Origin: JAIBJN01 sp963825255
GTDB lineage: Bacteria > Actinomycetota > Thermoleophilia > Gaiellales > Gaiellaceae
Assembly: GCA_963825255.1 (NCBI GenBank)
Contig: CAWGSF010000011.1
Coordinates: 1 to 64,000 of the forward strand
DNA: 64,000 nucleotides
Direction of reading: 5' to 3'
Below, one piece after another: positions 23,974-33,510 of the stretch. Below the pieces are notes generated by a model. That model made no database searches. It had not been told where the DNA came from and was given only the letters and a program-made list of their open reading frames with translations. The position numbers were made by a program, and so were the translations under genes. Position 1 is the first letter of the stretch; each line of letters begins with the position of its first letter.

Positions 23974-24897
23974 CTAGTCCCGGTCTGTCGTTCGGGCGTC
24001 CCCCGTTCGAGCGAGCTCGAGCGCGTGCGCGAGGTCGGCCGGAAGGGCCGATTCGACCTCCACGTCCGCTCCACTGAACGGATGGGGAAACGCAAGCCGG
24101 GCGGCGTGCAGGAACTGCCGCTCGAGGCCGAGATCGCCCGCGGCGCCGTAGACGGGATCGCCCGCGACGGGAAGCCCGATCGCATCGAGGTGGACGCGGA
24201 TCTGATGGGTCCTGCCCGTCTCGAGCCGGACGCGGAGCAGGGCGTGGTCCGGCAGGAGCTCGGCGATCTCGAAGGTCGTGACCGCCTCGCGCGGAGCCGC
24301 GCTGTCGAGCGAGACTCGAGTCGGGTCGCGTCGGTCCCGGCCGATAGGCGCTTCGATCCGGCCCGCGCGCGACCGCGGCCTCCCTCGCACGAGGGCGAGG
24401 TACTCGCGCGTCAGCTCGCGCCGCCGCAGCAGCAGTTGCAGCCGCCGGTGGGCCTCGTCGGAGCGCGCGACGACCAGGAGGCCCGAGGTGTCGCGGTCGA
24501 GCCGGTGCACGATCCCGGGCCGCTCCGGCGCCTCTCCTCCCTGGATCGAGTGCGCGAGCAGCCCGTGCACGAGCGTCCCGCTCCTGTGTCCCGACGCCGG
24601 GTGCACCACGACTCCGGCCGGCTTGTCGACGACGAGAAACTGCTCGTCCTCGAAGACCACGTGGAGGCCCTCCACCGGCTCGGGCTCGATCGTCGCCTCG
24701 CGCCGCTCGGGGACATCGAACTCGAGCTCCTCCCCGCCCGCGAGCCGGTGGCTCTTGGGCTCCGCCGCCCCGTTGACGAGCACGGCACCGCTCCGCAGGA
24801 GCCGCTCCGCCGCGGCGCGCGACCCCACGGCCTCACAGCTCGCGAGGAAGCGGTCGAGCCGCTCGCCGGCCGCCTCCGGCGGCACGACGAGCCTCAT
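23974..24897 (-). CDS. rluD: RluD/RluA-family 23S rRNA pseudouridine synthase
   Basis: The 307-aa protein has an N-terminal S4-like domain (AGERLDRFLASCEAVGSRAA) and a catalytic domain with VVDKPAGVVVHPASGHRSG. The catalytic motif is RPGIVHRLDRDTSGLLVVAR with the essential Asp, and KTYxAxxxG appears as LTREYLALVRGR. RLETGRTHQIRVHLDAIGLP and GDPVYGAAG follow. ATG 24897 overlaps the lspA stop (ATGA). The lspA-rluD pairing is very common in bacteria. Confidence 0.93.
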   Translation of the reverse strand: MRLVVPPEAAGERLDRFLASCEAVGSRAAAERLLRSGAVLVNGAAEPKSHRLAGGEELEFDVPERREATIEPEPVEGLHVVFEDEQFLVVDKPAGVVVHPASGHRSGTLVHGLLAHSIQGGEAPERPGIVHRLDRDTSGLLVVARSDEAHRRLQLLLRRRELTREYLALVRGRPRSRAGRIEAPIGRDRRDPTRVSLDSAAPREAVTTFEIAELLPDHALLRVRLETGRTHQIRVHLDAIGLPVAGDPVYGAAGDLGLERQFLHAARLAFPHPFSGADVEVESALPADLAHALELARTGDARTTDRD

Positions 24898-25403
24898 CAG
24901 CTGGTCTTGGGAGCCGAGCGCCGGAGACGGGGCTGGCGCTCGGCGAGCACGAGGGCCGCCAGCAGGATGGCCACGCCGACGACGATGAAGGTGTCGGCGA
25001 GGTTGAAGGCGGGCCAGAAGCGGAGGTCGAGGAAGTCCGTGACGTGGCCGAGACGGATCCGGTCGATGAGGTTCGAGAGGCTGCCGCCGACGAGGAGCCC
25101 GAGCGCGACCGGAAGCACGGGGTGGCGCGCGCCCGCCCGTGCGAAGTAAACGAGCATCCACCCGACGGCGACCGCGGTCAGGATCGTGACGATCGAGGCC
25201 CAGCTGGAGAAGAGCCCGAACGCGATGCCGGGGTTCGTGACGTGCCGGACCTCGAGCGGCCCGACGACGTGGACGGACTCGCCGAGCGCGAGCTGGCTGA
25301 CGACGATCTGCTTCGTGACCTGATCGGCCACGACCGCGCAGAACGCAACGGCGAGCAGCGCGAACCAGTGGAACGGCGTGGCCGAGAGCGACCGCTCGAC
25401 CAT
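24897..25403 (-). CDS. lspA: Lipoprotein signal peptidase
   Basis: The 168-aa protein has four membrane helices. Family motifs are VVADQVTKQIVV near the N-terminus, VTNPGIAFGLFS, and the two catalytic aspartates in GGSLSNLIDRIRLGHVTDFL and FWPAFNLADTFIVVGV. It cleaves prolipoprotein signal peptides at the lipid-modified Cys; several lipoproteins (modA, 51662) are encoded in this window. The start MVERS at ATG 25403 fits the family length. Upstream in-frame codons exist without a ribosome site. Confidence 0.95.
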   Translation of the reverse strand: MVERSLSATPFHWFALLAVAFCAVVADQVTKQIVVSQLALGESVHVVGPLEVRHVTNPGIAFGLFSSWASIVTILTAVAVGWMLVYFARAGARHPVLPVALGLLVGGSLSNLIDRIRLGHVTDFLDLRFWPAFNLADTFIVVGVAILLAALVLAERQPRLRRSAPKTS

Positions 25404-25471
25404 CGAGATCGGTACGCGTCCGTCCGTGGCCGATCCGACGCGAACGTCGATCAGCCTCGCCGACGGGTTGA

Positions 25472-25828
25472 CTAACCCCTCTCGGCGAGACGCTGGCAGT
25501 CGATACACCTCGTCGCGTAGGGAATGGCCTCGAGCCGGTCGGCGGAGATCGGGAGCCCGCAGCGGGCACACGTCCCGAACGTCCCCTCGTCGATCCTGCC
25601 GAGCGCGTCGTCGATCGAGTGGAGCACGTTCTCCGAGTTCTCCTCGAGCGTGTAGTCGATCTCCCGGTTGAGCGTCGCGGTCGCGGAGTCGGCGAGGTGG
25701 TTGTCGTACGTCTCCTCCTCCGTCTCCTCCGCGAGCGACCCCGAGCTGGCCTCGTGCAGGTGCTCGACGGTGACGTTCAGGCGCTCGCGCTCGTCGAGCA
25801 GGATCCTCCGGAAGCGCTCGGTGTCCAC
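25472..25828 (-). CDS. DksA/TraR-type zinc-finger transcription factor
   Basis: The 118-aa protein has a coiled coil (MDTERFRRILLDERERLNVT) and an acidic tip region. DNHLADSATATLNREIDYTL, IDDALGRIDEGTFGTCARCG and a C4 zinc finger (CARC then CIDC) follow, in the order typical of RNA-polymerase secondary-channel binders. Unlike the gene at 3007, all four cysteines are present. GTG 25828 is supported by TATACT ending 6 bp upstream with no ribosome site, so it is probably leaderless. Confidence 0.9.
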   Translation of the reverse strand: MDTERFRRILLDERERLNVTVEHLHEASSGSLAEETEEETYDNHLADSATATLNREIDYTLEENSENVLHSIDDALGRIDEGTFGTCARCGLPISADRLEAIPYATRCIDCQRLAERG

Positions 25829-25834
25829 GGACCG

Positions 25835-25840
25835 AGTATA
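25835..25840 (-). promoter_or_regulatory. Leaderless -10 box (TATACT)
   Basis: Near-consensus -10 ending 6 bp before GTG 25828. Confidence 0.6.
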
Positions 25841-25870
25841 TCCGCCGGACCCGCGGGCCCCAGACGGTGA

Positions 25871-26359
25871 TCAGGCGGCCTGGTGACGCCCTCGTCCGGG
25901 CTCGTCGCGCGTCTCCGCCGGGTCGGTCCCGAGGCGCTCGAGAGCGGACACGAGGAAGGCGCGGAACTCGGCCCGGACGTCGGTCTCGACGCCGCGCAGG
26001 CGCCGGATCTCGGCCCGCAGGCGCTCCTGCTCGGACTCGGCCGAGGACGCGATGTCGCGCGCCTTCGCGCGGGCCTCCTCGACGATCAGGTCGGCCTCCT
26101 GGTGGGCTCGCGCCCGCAGCTCGTCCGCCATCCGCTCGGCGGAGAGGAGGGTGTTCCGGAGCGCCTCCTCGATCTCGCGCTGGCGATGGAGCTCGCTCTC
26201 GAGGCGCTCGATCTCGTCGCGCAGGTCCGCGCGCTCCCGCCACACGTCCTCGAAGCTCGTGGCGACGTCGGCGAGCAGCTGGTCGGCCGCATCGCGGTCG
26301 TAGCCGAGCGGCCTGCGGCCGAGCCTGGCGTGCCGAATCTCGACAGGAGTGATCGACAT
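25871..26359 (-). CDS. divIVA: DivIVA-family polar/septal coiled-coil protein
   Basis: The 162-aa protein has a DivIVA lipid-binding N-terminus (MSITPVEIRHARLGRRPLGY, then DAADQLLADVATSFEDVW) and an extended coiled coil of about 90 residues (ERADLRDEIERLESELHRQR, then IVEEARAKARDIASSAESEQ). The tail is basic and rich in Arg. DivIVA binds curved membrane and recruits division or polar-growth proteins. It lies in a run yggT-divIVA downstream of sepF, a division-linked cluster. Confidence 0.9.
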   Translation of the reverse strand: MSITPVEIRHARLGRRPLGYDRDAADQLLADVATSFEDVWRERADLRDEIERLESELHRQREIEEALRNTLLSAERMADELRARAHQEADLIVEEARAKARDIASSAESEQERLRAEIRRLRGVETDVRAEFRAFLVSALERLGTDPAETRDEPGRGRHQAA

Positions 26360-26411
26360 GGGGTCCCGTTCTTCGCCGCCCGCCGGCGGTCCCCTCCCCG
26401 CCGAGGGACGC

Positions 26412-26711
26412 TCAGAGGTAGTCGAGGCCCACGTTCACCAGCCGCTGGACGATGTAGAGGGTGAGGATGGCGAGGATGGGCGAGAGGTCGAGCCCGAGCC
26501 CGCCGAGGTTGACCTGGGGGATGAACCTGCGGAAGAGGCGGAGATACGGGTCGACGACGTCGTAGAGGAACTTCTGGATCCGGTTGAGCGTCGTGTTGTA
26601 GGGGATCGGGACCCAGGACGCGATGATGTAGGCGATGATGCAGATGATGTAGACGAGAAACAGCACGTTGACGAAGCTGCGTGCCGTCTCGACGATGTCT
26701 GCCACCAGCAT
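26412..26711 (-). CDS. yggT: YggT-family membrane protein
   Basis: About 99 aa with two hydrophobic helices: FVNVLFLVYIICIIAYIIAS (with SWVPIP following) and the C-terminal SPILAILTLYIVQRLVN. The central DPYLRLFRRFIPQVNLGGLG is the diagnostic YggT segment. The family is implicated in envelope or osmotic stability and commonly lies between sepF and divIVA, as here. ATG 26711 is preferred over the in-frame GTG two codons upstream, because TAGGTT ends 7 bp before it. Confidence 0.9.
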   Translation of the reverse strand: MLVADIVETARSFVNVLFLVYIICIIAYIIASWVPIPYNTTLNRIQKFLYDVVDPYLRLFRRFIPQVNLGGLGLDLSPILAILTLYIVQRLVNVGLDYL

Positions 26712-26718
26712 CGGCACA

Positions 26719-26724
26719 AACCTA
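26719..26724 (-). promoter_or_regulatory. Leaderless -10 box (TAGGTT)
   Basis: Ends 7 bp before ATG 26711; no ribosome site. Confidence 0.45.
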
Positions 26725-26744
26725 CCGCTCCGTGCGGCCGATGC

Positions 26745-27299
26745 CTATGACTGATTGAAGAAGCCGCGGTCGATGAGCCGCGCGCGCTCTTCGGCGGAGA
26801 CCTCGACGTTGCGCGGGGTCAGAAGGAAGACCTTGTCCGCGACGCGCTGCATGCTTCCGCCGAGGGCGTAGGTGAGACCGCTCGAGAAGTCGATGAGGCG
26901 CTTCGAGAGCTCCGCGTCGGTGCCCTGGAGGTTGACGATGACGGGCACGGAGTCCTTGAACTTGTCGGCGATCGACTGCGCGTCGTTGAAGCTCCGCGGG
27001 ACGACGAGGTGGACGCGCACGGAGGCCGACGCCACGGCTTCCAGCGGGACGCGGCCTCGATTGCTCCGAGGCGGCGGCGCGGTGGCGACCGCCGTCTCCG
27101 CCTGGACGTCGGGCTCGGACCAGTCCTCGAACTCGTCCCGTTTCCGGCCGCGCGGGTTCAGACGGCGGACGTTCGGGCGGTCGCTGTACGTCCGCTCGAG
27201 GTCCTCCTCGGCGGCGTAGGCCTCCTCGTCCCAGTACTCGTCTTCCTCGACGATCCCAAAGTAGACGAGGGCGCGGCTCCAAACGTTCCCCACTCCCAT
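26745..27299 (-). CDS. sepF: SepF cell-division protein
   Basis: The 184-aa protein has an N-terminal membrane-binding amphipathic segment (MGVGNVWSRALVYFGIVEED), an acidic/polar linker, and a C-terminal SepF fold from about residue 95 (VHLVVPRSFNDAQSIADKFK, VIVNLQGTDAELSKRLIDFS, SGLTYALGGSMQRVADKVFL). SepF anchors FtsZ to the membrane. TAGTAT lies about 12 bp upstream of ATG 27299 with no ribosome site. Genomic order yggS-sepF-yggT-divIVA is conserved in Gram-positive bacteria. Confidence 0.93.
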   Translation of the reverse strand: MGVGNVWSRALVYFGIVEEDEYWDEEAYAAEEDLERTYSDRPNVRRLNPRGRKRDEFEDWSEPDVQAETAVATAPPPRSNRGRVPLEAVASASVRVHLVVPRSFNDAQSIADKFKDSVPVIVNLQGTDAELSKRLIDFSSGLTYALGGSMQRVADKVFLLTPRNVEVSAEERARLIDRGFFNQS

Positions 27300-27314
27300 T
27301 GACGCCGAACGATA

Positions 27315-27926
27315 CTACCGGCCGTACAGAACGGAGCCGACCCGAACGAGCGTCGCTCCCTCCTCTGCGGCGACGCGGTAGTCCTGGGAGGTGCCCATGG
27401 AGAGCTCGGGCAGATCGTGCTCGGCGGCGAGCTCGCGGAGGGCGCGAAAATAGGGTCGCGACGCCTCCGGATCCGGGGCAAGGGGCGGCATCGTCATCAG
27501 CCCGCGGACGTCGGCCCCGAGCCCCCTCGCCTCCGCCAGGAAGGACGCCAGCTGGCCGGGCGCGACCCCCGACTTCGACTCCTCGCCGGAAAGGTTGACC
27601 TCGACGAGCGTCGGAATCGTGAGCCGGCCCGCGGCCGACAGGCTCGAGAGCGAGTGGCACAGCTCGCAGAGGTCGGAGACGTCGCGCGCCTTGCGCGACT
27701 GAAGGTGGCCGATGAAGTGCCAGCGGAACCGCTCGCCGTAGCGCGCGTGCTTGGCGGCCAGGTCCTGGAGCCGGTTCTCGCCGACCACCTCCACGCCCGC
27801 GTCGGCGAGGATCCCGAGCTCGTCCGCGGAGACGTACTTCGTCGCCGCGACCACGGTGACGTCGGGCCCGACCTCCGCCCGGATCCGCTCGTGGTTGGCC
27901 CGCACGATGTCAGCGGACAGCGGCAA
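27315..27926 (-). CDS. yggS: PLP homeostasis protein, YggS/PROSC family
   Basis: 203-aa TIM-barrel, single-domain PLP-binding protein. VTVVAATKYVSADELGILAD holds the PLP lysine (ATKYV). VEVVGENRLQDLAAKHARYG, RWHFIGHLQSRKARDVSDLC, VNLSGEESKSGVAPGQL and ELSMGTSQDYRVAAEEGATL plus VRVGSVLYG are all hallmarks. The start is TTG 27926 with AGGGGAT upstream, overlapping the pgeF end by 17 nt. A GTG eight codons in is an alternative. Confidence 0.93.
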   Translation of the reverse strand: MPLSADIVRANHERIRAEVGPDVTVVAATKYVSADELGILADAGVEVVGENRLQDLAAKHARYGERFRWHFIGHLQSRKARDVSDLCELCHSLSSLSAAGRLTIPTLVEVNLSGEESKSGVAPGQLASFLAEARGLGADVRGLMTMPPLAPDPEASRPYFRALRELAAEHDLPELSMGTSQDYRVAAEEGATLVRVGSVLYGR

Positions 27927-28633
27927 TGATCCCCTGGCGCCCCGTGACGCCCCGGTCGCGGCGGTGGGAGAAGAAGAGCGCCTCCTCGCAGGACGTGCAG
28001 AGGTTTACCCGCTCGACGGTCTCGCAGCCGACGGCGGCGAGAGCGCGGGCAGCCGCCTCCGGGAGGTCGAGGTGGCGGCCTCTGACGATGTCGGCGCCGA
28101 AGCGCTCGCGGTAGGGCTGCGCGACCTCGTCGCCGACCTCGTAGCAGCAGGGGCCGATCCCCGGGCCGACCGCAGCGGCGAGCGCGACCCTCGCCCAGGA
28201 CCGTCGCCGCGCGCTCGATGATCCCGGCGAGGAGCCCGCGCCAGCCGACGTGGAGCGCCGCCACCGCGGGCGGGCCGTCGAGCCGCGCCAGCGCGACGGA
28301 CAGGCAGTCCGCCGTCAGGAGCATGACCGGGAGCTCGGGATCGTCCGTCCAGAGGCCGTCGCAGCGGACGTTGACCGTCCCCGGCCGGACGATGCCGCGG
28401 CCGTCCGCCCGGACGACCTCCGCCCCATGCACCTGCCAGGCCATGGTCGCCTGCTCGGGCACGACCCCGACGGCCGCGCACAGGCGCCGGCGGTTCTCGA
28501 CGACCCGCTCGGCCTCGTCCTCGGTGAGGATCCCGAGGTTGAGCGACTCGTAGGCGCCCTCGCTCACGCCGCCGATCCGGCTCGAGAACGCGACGCGGTA
28601 CGGGCCCGGGACATCCCAGTCGAAGAGCGTCAT
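27910..28633 (-). CDS. pgeF: PgeF/YfiH-type laccase-domain protein (one frameshift)
   Basis: ATG 28633 overlaps the upstream nucleotidyltransferase stop (ATGA). VAFSSRIGGVSEGAYESLNL, MAWQVHGAEVVRADGRGIV, LLTADCLSVALARL and VAALHVGWRGLLAGIIER give the metal and substrate residues (Cys, His, His). After a one-base shift near 28195 the second half ends VERVNLCTSCEEALFFSHRR, then GVTGRQGIIAAVR at TGA 27912-27910. About 241 aa. The family is linked to purine nucleoside phosphorolysis and to removing misincorporated L-Ser from peptidoglycan precursors. It lies next to yggS as in many genomes. Confidence 0.88.
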
Positions 28634-31189
28634 GGCGCCGCGATCAGCTCCCGGGCCGCCTCGAGCTCGGCCGTCCGGCCGTCGAGCTCGCCGTTCAGCT
28701 TCCGCCTGAGGATCTCGTCGAGCACGGCCCCGACACGCGGGGACTCCGTCAGCCCGAGCTCCGCGAGATCGCCGCCGGAGATCTCGAGCCGCACGGCGCG
28801 GAGCTCGTCGAAGTAGCTTTCGAGCCGCGACCGCGCGGGCTCGGTCGCGCCGGCGAGGGCGACCAGGACGCCGTCCGGGTCGTGGGGATCGGCGATCGCG
28901 CGCAGCGCGGCCGGCTCGTCCGTCGCGGCAGCCAGCGCTCGAAGCTTCGGGGCCACCGTGACGGCGTCCGCGATCCGATCGGCGTCCCGCCGCCGGAGCT
29001 TCAGCCGCTCGAACCAGTCGTAGAGCTCGTCGGGCGTCAGCCGGCGCGCGAGCGCCGCGAGACGCAGCCGCCAGGCAGGCGTCTCGGGCGCGAAGCGCTC
29101 GCGCAGCAGGTCGAGCTCGCCGGCGAGCGCGACGGAGTCCTCGTCGGCCGTCAGGTGCGGATGGACGGCGCGATCGAGCCTGAGGTCGGCCATGCGGCGG
29201 AGGGAGTCGGCGATCTGCTCCTCGGAGAGGAGCGCCTGGAGCTCGTCGCGGAGGCGGGCCGAGGACAGCTCCCCCACCAGCTCCATCTCCACGCAGGCGC
29301 GCGCCAGCCCGAGCGTGTGCGCGTCCACGCGGAACCCGTACCGGTTCTCGTAGCGAACGGCCCGGAAGAGGCGCGTCGGGTCGTCGATGAAGGAGAGGTT
29401 GTGGAGGACGCGGACGACGCCGGCCTCGAGATCCCGCAGGCCGCCGAAGAAGTCCACCAGCCGCCCGAAGTCCTCGCCCTTGAGCGAGATCGCCATCGCG
29501 TTGACGGTGAAGTCGCGGCGGTAGGAGGTCCTGGCGGATCGACGCCTGCTCGACCGCCGGCAGGGCGCCGGGGTAGTCGTAGAACTCGGTGCGCGAGGTT
29601 GCGACGTCGACCCGCTCGCCGTCGTAGACGACCTTCGCGGAGCCGAACCGGTCGTGCGGCACCACGCGCCCGCTCAGCGCGCGGGCCAGCGCCCGGCCGA
29701 AGGCGATGCCGTCCCCCTCGACGGCGATGTCGACGTCGAAGCTCGGCTCGTCCATGAGGAGATCGCGAACGGCCCCGCCGACCAGGTAGACGCCGTCGAA
29801 CCCCTCGGCGACGGCCTGCACCGCCTCGAAGACGCGCCCGAGCCCCTCGACCGCGAGCAGCCGGTCCCGCAGGTCGGGCCCGGGCTCGGCCGCCTCCTCG
29901 GCCAGCGGTTCCCCGAGGGCCCGGAGGAGATCGCTCCGTGTCACGACCCCGACGACGACGCCGTCGGCGAGCACCGCCACCCTCCCCGCGTCCGAGCTGC
30001 GGAGCAGCCGCGCCAGCTCCGGGAGCGGCGTCTCCTCGGCGCAGGTGGCCACCTCGGAGCTCATGACACTCTTGACCGGAGCGTGGGAGAGCTCGTGCCC
30101 GATCGCCTGGTCGAGGTTCTCGCGGGTGACGAGGCCGACGAGGCGATCGGCGTCCCCGACGAGGATCCCGCTCTGGCGGTGGCGCTGGCAGAGGACCATC
30201 GCGTGCGCCACGGTGTCCTCGGGGGAGACGAACCGCGCGGGATGCGACATGACCTCCGCGGCGGTCCGCAGCGGCCGAACGGCCCCCGGCAGGGACTCGA
30301 GGACGAGCTCGCGCGCCTCGGAGAGGGGCCCGTGGTGGACGGCCGACGCGGCTTGCGCATGTCCCCCGCCGCCGAGGGCGGCCGCGATGGCCGCGGCGTC
30401 CAGCTCGGGGACGCGCGTCCGCACGACGCAGAAGACGCGGCCCTCCATCTCGACGAGGCAGACGAGCGCCCGCGCGTCGGTGAGGTCGACGATCTTGTGG
30501 GCGAGGTTCGAGACGCCGTCGACGTACTCGGGCCAGGAGACGGCCGCAACGAGGACCTCCAGCCCGCCGGCGGAGTGCGTCTCGACCGCGCCGACGAGTG
30601 CGTCGAGCAGCGCGCGCTCCTCGTCGCCGAGCGGCGAGCGGAGGTACTGCGCGACCATGTCCTGGCGAGCTCCGTGACGAAGGCACCACGCGAGCGCCTC
30701 CGCGTCGCGCACGCCGACGCCCGGATAGCCGAGGGAGCCCGTGTCCTCGTGGATCCCGAGCGCGAGGACGGTCGCCTCGAGCGGCGTCACGTCGATCTCG
30801 CGCTCGGCGAGGATGCCGACCATCGTCGTCGCCAGGGCGGCGTCGTCCGAGAGGACGAGGTTCTCGGGCTTCACCCAGTCGGGCGGCTGGCCGGGGTGGT
30901 GGTCGAAGACGACGACCTCCACGTCGGGGTCCCGCGCCACGTGCTCGAGCTCCCCGAGGCGCTCGGGATGCACCGTCTCCACGACGATCAGCCGCCGGAT
31001 CGCGTCCCGGTCGAGGCGCCCCGCCTCGACGATGTCGAGCTCGTCGGCGTGGAGCCGGTAGAACTCGCGCACGTTGCGGTTGAGCGACCCCGAGAGGGCG
31101 ACGACCGCCCCGGGGTAGAGCCGGCGCGCGGCCAGCATGGCCGCGAACGCGTCGAAGTCCGTGTTCGTGTGCGAGACGATGACGTCCAC
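28630..31189 (-). CDS. cca: DHH-CBS-CBS-tRNA nucleotidyltransferase (CCA- or A-adding type; one frameshift)
   Basis: About 853 aa. Residues 1-310 are a DHH/DHHA1 phosphoesterase (VSHTNTDFDAFAAM, VVVFDHHPGQPPDW, ALGGGGHAQAASAV). Residues ~315-430 are two CBS domains (RLVGLVTRENLDQAIGH, DGVVVGVVTRSDLLRAL). Residues ~455-860 are a class II poly(A)/CCA polymerase head with GVYLVGGAVRDLLMDEPSFD and DVDIAVEGDG (catalytic aspartates). After a shift near 29520 it continues TVNAMAISLKGEDFGRLVDF and DDPTRLFRAVRYENRYGFRV. This architecture occurs in bacterial A-adding or full CCA enzymes such as those of Aquifex. Which activity applies cannot be read. The start GTG 31189 has TAACCT 7 bp upstream. Confidence 0.9.
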
Positions 31190-31196
31190 ACGAGGA

Positions 31197-31202
31197 AGGT
31201 TA
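31197..31202 (-). promoter_or_regulatory. Leaderless -10 box (TAACCT)
   Basis: Ends 7 bp before GTG 31189. Confidence 0.45.
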
Positions 31203-31314
31203 GACCCGCCCCGGGCCGATCCCCCTTCCTGGGGATGCGTGGCTTGCCGGGTGGCAACAGGCTCAGACCTCCGGAGAGTGGCCTCCGGGTCGTCCAGCTG
31301 GAGGTCAGCCGCAC

Positions 31315-33121
31315 GTGTCCGTCAGCCTTCGCATCGCCCTGGCAGTCGTGGTCGCCGCCGTCGCAGGCGCGGCGCCGGTCCAGGCTGCGCCGCCCGGCGC
31401 CGACCGGACTCGCCGTCGCCGACCTCGTTTCCGACACCGGCGTCTTCGACCCGCAGCTCAGCTGGACCGCGGTCTCGGGTGCGAAGGGCTACCAGGTCGA
31501 GATCAACCCGACGGACACCTGGGCGTCTGGTTCGAAGGTCTGCTGCAACAACATCGGCTCCACGATGCCGGTGACGACCGTCGGGACGTCGTTCTCGCCG
31601 CCGGTCGTCCTCCCGAACGACGACGAGTACTACTGGCGCGTCCGTGCGATCGACGCGAGCAACAACGCCGGCCCGTGGACGGCCGGCAGCCCGTTTTCCA
31701 AGAGCTACGGGTCGACGCCGAGCGTTCCGAACATCCGGCTGGCGGACGCGAACCTCGACGCGATCGCCGCCGGCTCGACGGTGGCCACGCCCATCGTCCT
31801 CTGGGATCCGTCCCCCGGCGCCTCCTCGTACCGCGTCCAGGTGACGACGTACGGGCTCGGGCGTCTGTGACTGGTCGGCGTCCATCTGGGCAAACAAGAC
31901 AACCGTTACCGGTTGGACGCCACTCGGCTGGAGCAAGAACACGGACGCCGATCCGCTCCAGCGCGGCATCGCTCCGTCGACGGACCTCATCAGCGCCCTC
32001 TCAGCGGGCCAGGAGTACTGCGTTCGGGTCAGCCCCATCGACGGCCCCGCCGTGACGAGCGGAGGCCCTCAGGTCGAGGCCGACTGGACGTACCTGCCCT
32101 CGATCGGCGCACCCGCCTTCGCCTGGTCGGGGCCTCCGACGGTCGAGCCGTGCAGCCCGTGCGCGCCGAATGCGTCCGACTACCTCATGCCCCTGGCGGG
32201 ATCGTCGATCGGCTCGATGCCGGTCTTCACCTGGAACCCCGTCCCGGGCGCGCAGAGCTACTTCGTCGTCGTCGCGAACGACCCGCTCTTCACCACCATC
32301 GAGGACTACGCGTACACGCGCGTGACGGCCTATGCGCCACGCGAGAACGCCAAGACCCGCGGATACCCGGACAAGACGTCGAACTACTACTGGGCCGTCC
32401 TGCCCGCGACGAACGTGAACGGGCTGGGCGTCTCCACCGACGTGACCTCCAGCAACCCGCAGGCCTTCCAGAAGCAGACGACGCCGCCGACGCTCCTCGG
32501 CCCCACCGGCGGCGCTGTCGTGTCGACCACGGCGACGGTCTTCCACTGGTCGCCGGTCTTCGGCGCCCGCCGCTACCACCTCCAGGTCTCCGACGACCCC
32601 ACCTTCGCGAACGTGCTCGACGAGAAGGCGATCATGGGCCAGGCCTCGGTGCCGAACGGCGCCGGCACGGACTCCACGGCGTACACGAGCAGCACCGACT
32701 ACCCGACCGGGACGACGCTCTACTGGCGCGTCCAGGCCGAGCTCGAGGACCAGATCTCGCAGTTCGTCGGCCTCCGCTGGTCGACGACCGGCACGTTCCA
32801 GCGAACCGCGTCCGGAGGGCCGGAGGCCCCGGCGGGCCCGCCGACACGCTCTTCAAGCTGACCGCCAGCGGCTACCCGGTCAAGGGAAAGGCCAAGACGG
32901 TGACGATCACGGTGAAGAGCCGGGCGACGAACGCGCCCGTGTCGGAGGCCTCCGTGCGCGTCTCGGGCGCGGGCGTCAAGGCCGCCACCAAGAAGACCGG
33001 CGCGCTCGGGAAGGTGAGCTTCAAGGTGCGCGCGACGCGCTATCCGGGCACGGTCTCGTTCAAGGTGACGAAGGCCGGCTTCACGACGGCCACCATCAAG
33101 CGGGTCGTCCGCTACGGCTAG
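31315..33121 (+). CDS. Secreted fibronectin-III-like/Ig-like protein (several frameshifts)
   Basis: GTG 31315 follows GGAGGTCAG and opens a signal peptide (MSVSLRIALAVVVAAVAGAA). Frame shifts near 31400, 31860 and 32840 then join repeated beta-sandwich units: FDPQLSWTAVSGAKGYQVEI and DDEYYWRVRAIDASNNAGPW; MPVFTWNPVPGAQSYFVVVA; TVFHWSPVFGARRYHLQVSD and YWRVQAELEDQISQFV. The W-x-P-V-x-GA..Y and YYWRV..D signatures recur three or four times. The last ~90 residues are a separate Lys-rich Ig-like domain (VKGKAKTVTITVKSRATNAP, then VSFKVTKAGFTTATIKRVVR). About 600 aa in total. Probably a surface-exposed or released binding protein; ligand unknown. Its stop lies 3 bp from the convergent ridA stop. 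Confidence 0.7.
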
Positions 33122-33124
33122 CCG

Positions 33125-33510
33125 CTAGCGGGCGGCGACCATCGCGATCTCGACGCGGGCCCCCGACGGGAGCGCCGCGATCTCGACCGTCGCCCGCGCG
33201 GGGTACGGCTCGCTCAGATGGCTCGCGTAGACCTCGTTCATCGGCTGGAAGTCGTCCAGCTCGACGAGGAAGATCGACGTCATCACGACCCGGTCGAGGC
33301 TCGTCCCGGCCTCCTCGAGGATCGCCGCGAGGTTCTTCATCACCTGCTCGGTCTGCGGGGCGATCCCGCCCTCGACGACCTGGCCCGTCGAGGGGTCGAT
33401 CCCGAGCTGCCCCGACACGAAGACGAGGTCGCCGGCGACGATCCCCTGCGAGTACGGGGCCCCCTGGAACGGCGCGGGAGCCCGGTCGGTCCGAACGGCG
33501 TCTTGGTCAC
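33125..33510 (-). CDS. ridA: RidA/YjgF-family deaminase (one frameshift)
   Basis: GTG 33510 overlaps the murA stop by one base. A shift within the first ten codons joins it to TDRAPAPFQGAPYSQGIVAG. Then DLVFVSGQLGIDPSTGQVVE, GIAPQTEQVMKNLAAILEEA and MTSIFLVELDDFQPMNEVYA follow, with the C-terminal signature YPARATVEIAALPSGARVEI containing the Arg that binds the carboxylate. About 128 aa, the family length. RidA hydrolyses reactive enamine/imine intermediates. Confidence 0.9.

Noticed and set aside
23974..25569. Open frame appearing to fuse rluD to a long N-terminal extension
   Set aside because: The extension is the shadow of lspA in another frame; rluD starts at ATG 24897 with an ATGA overlap.
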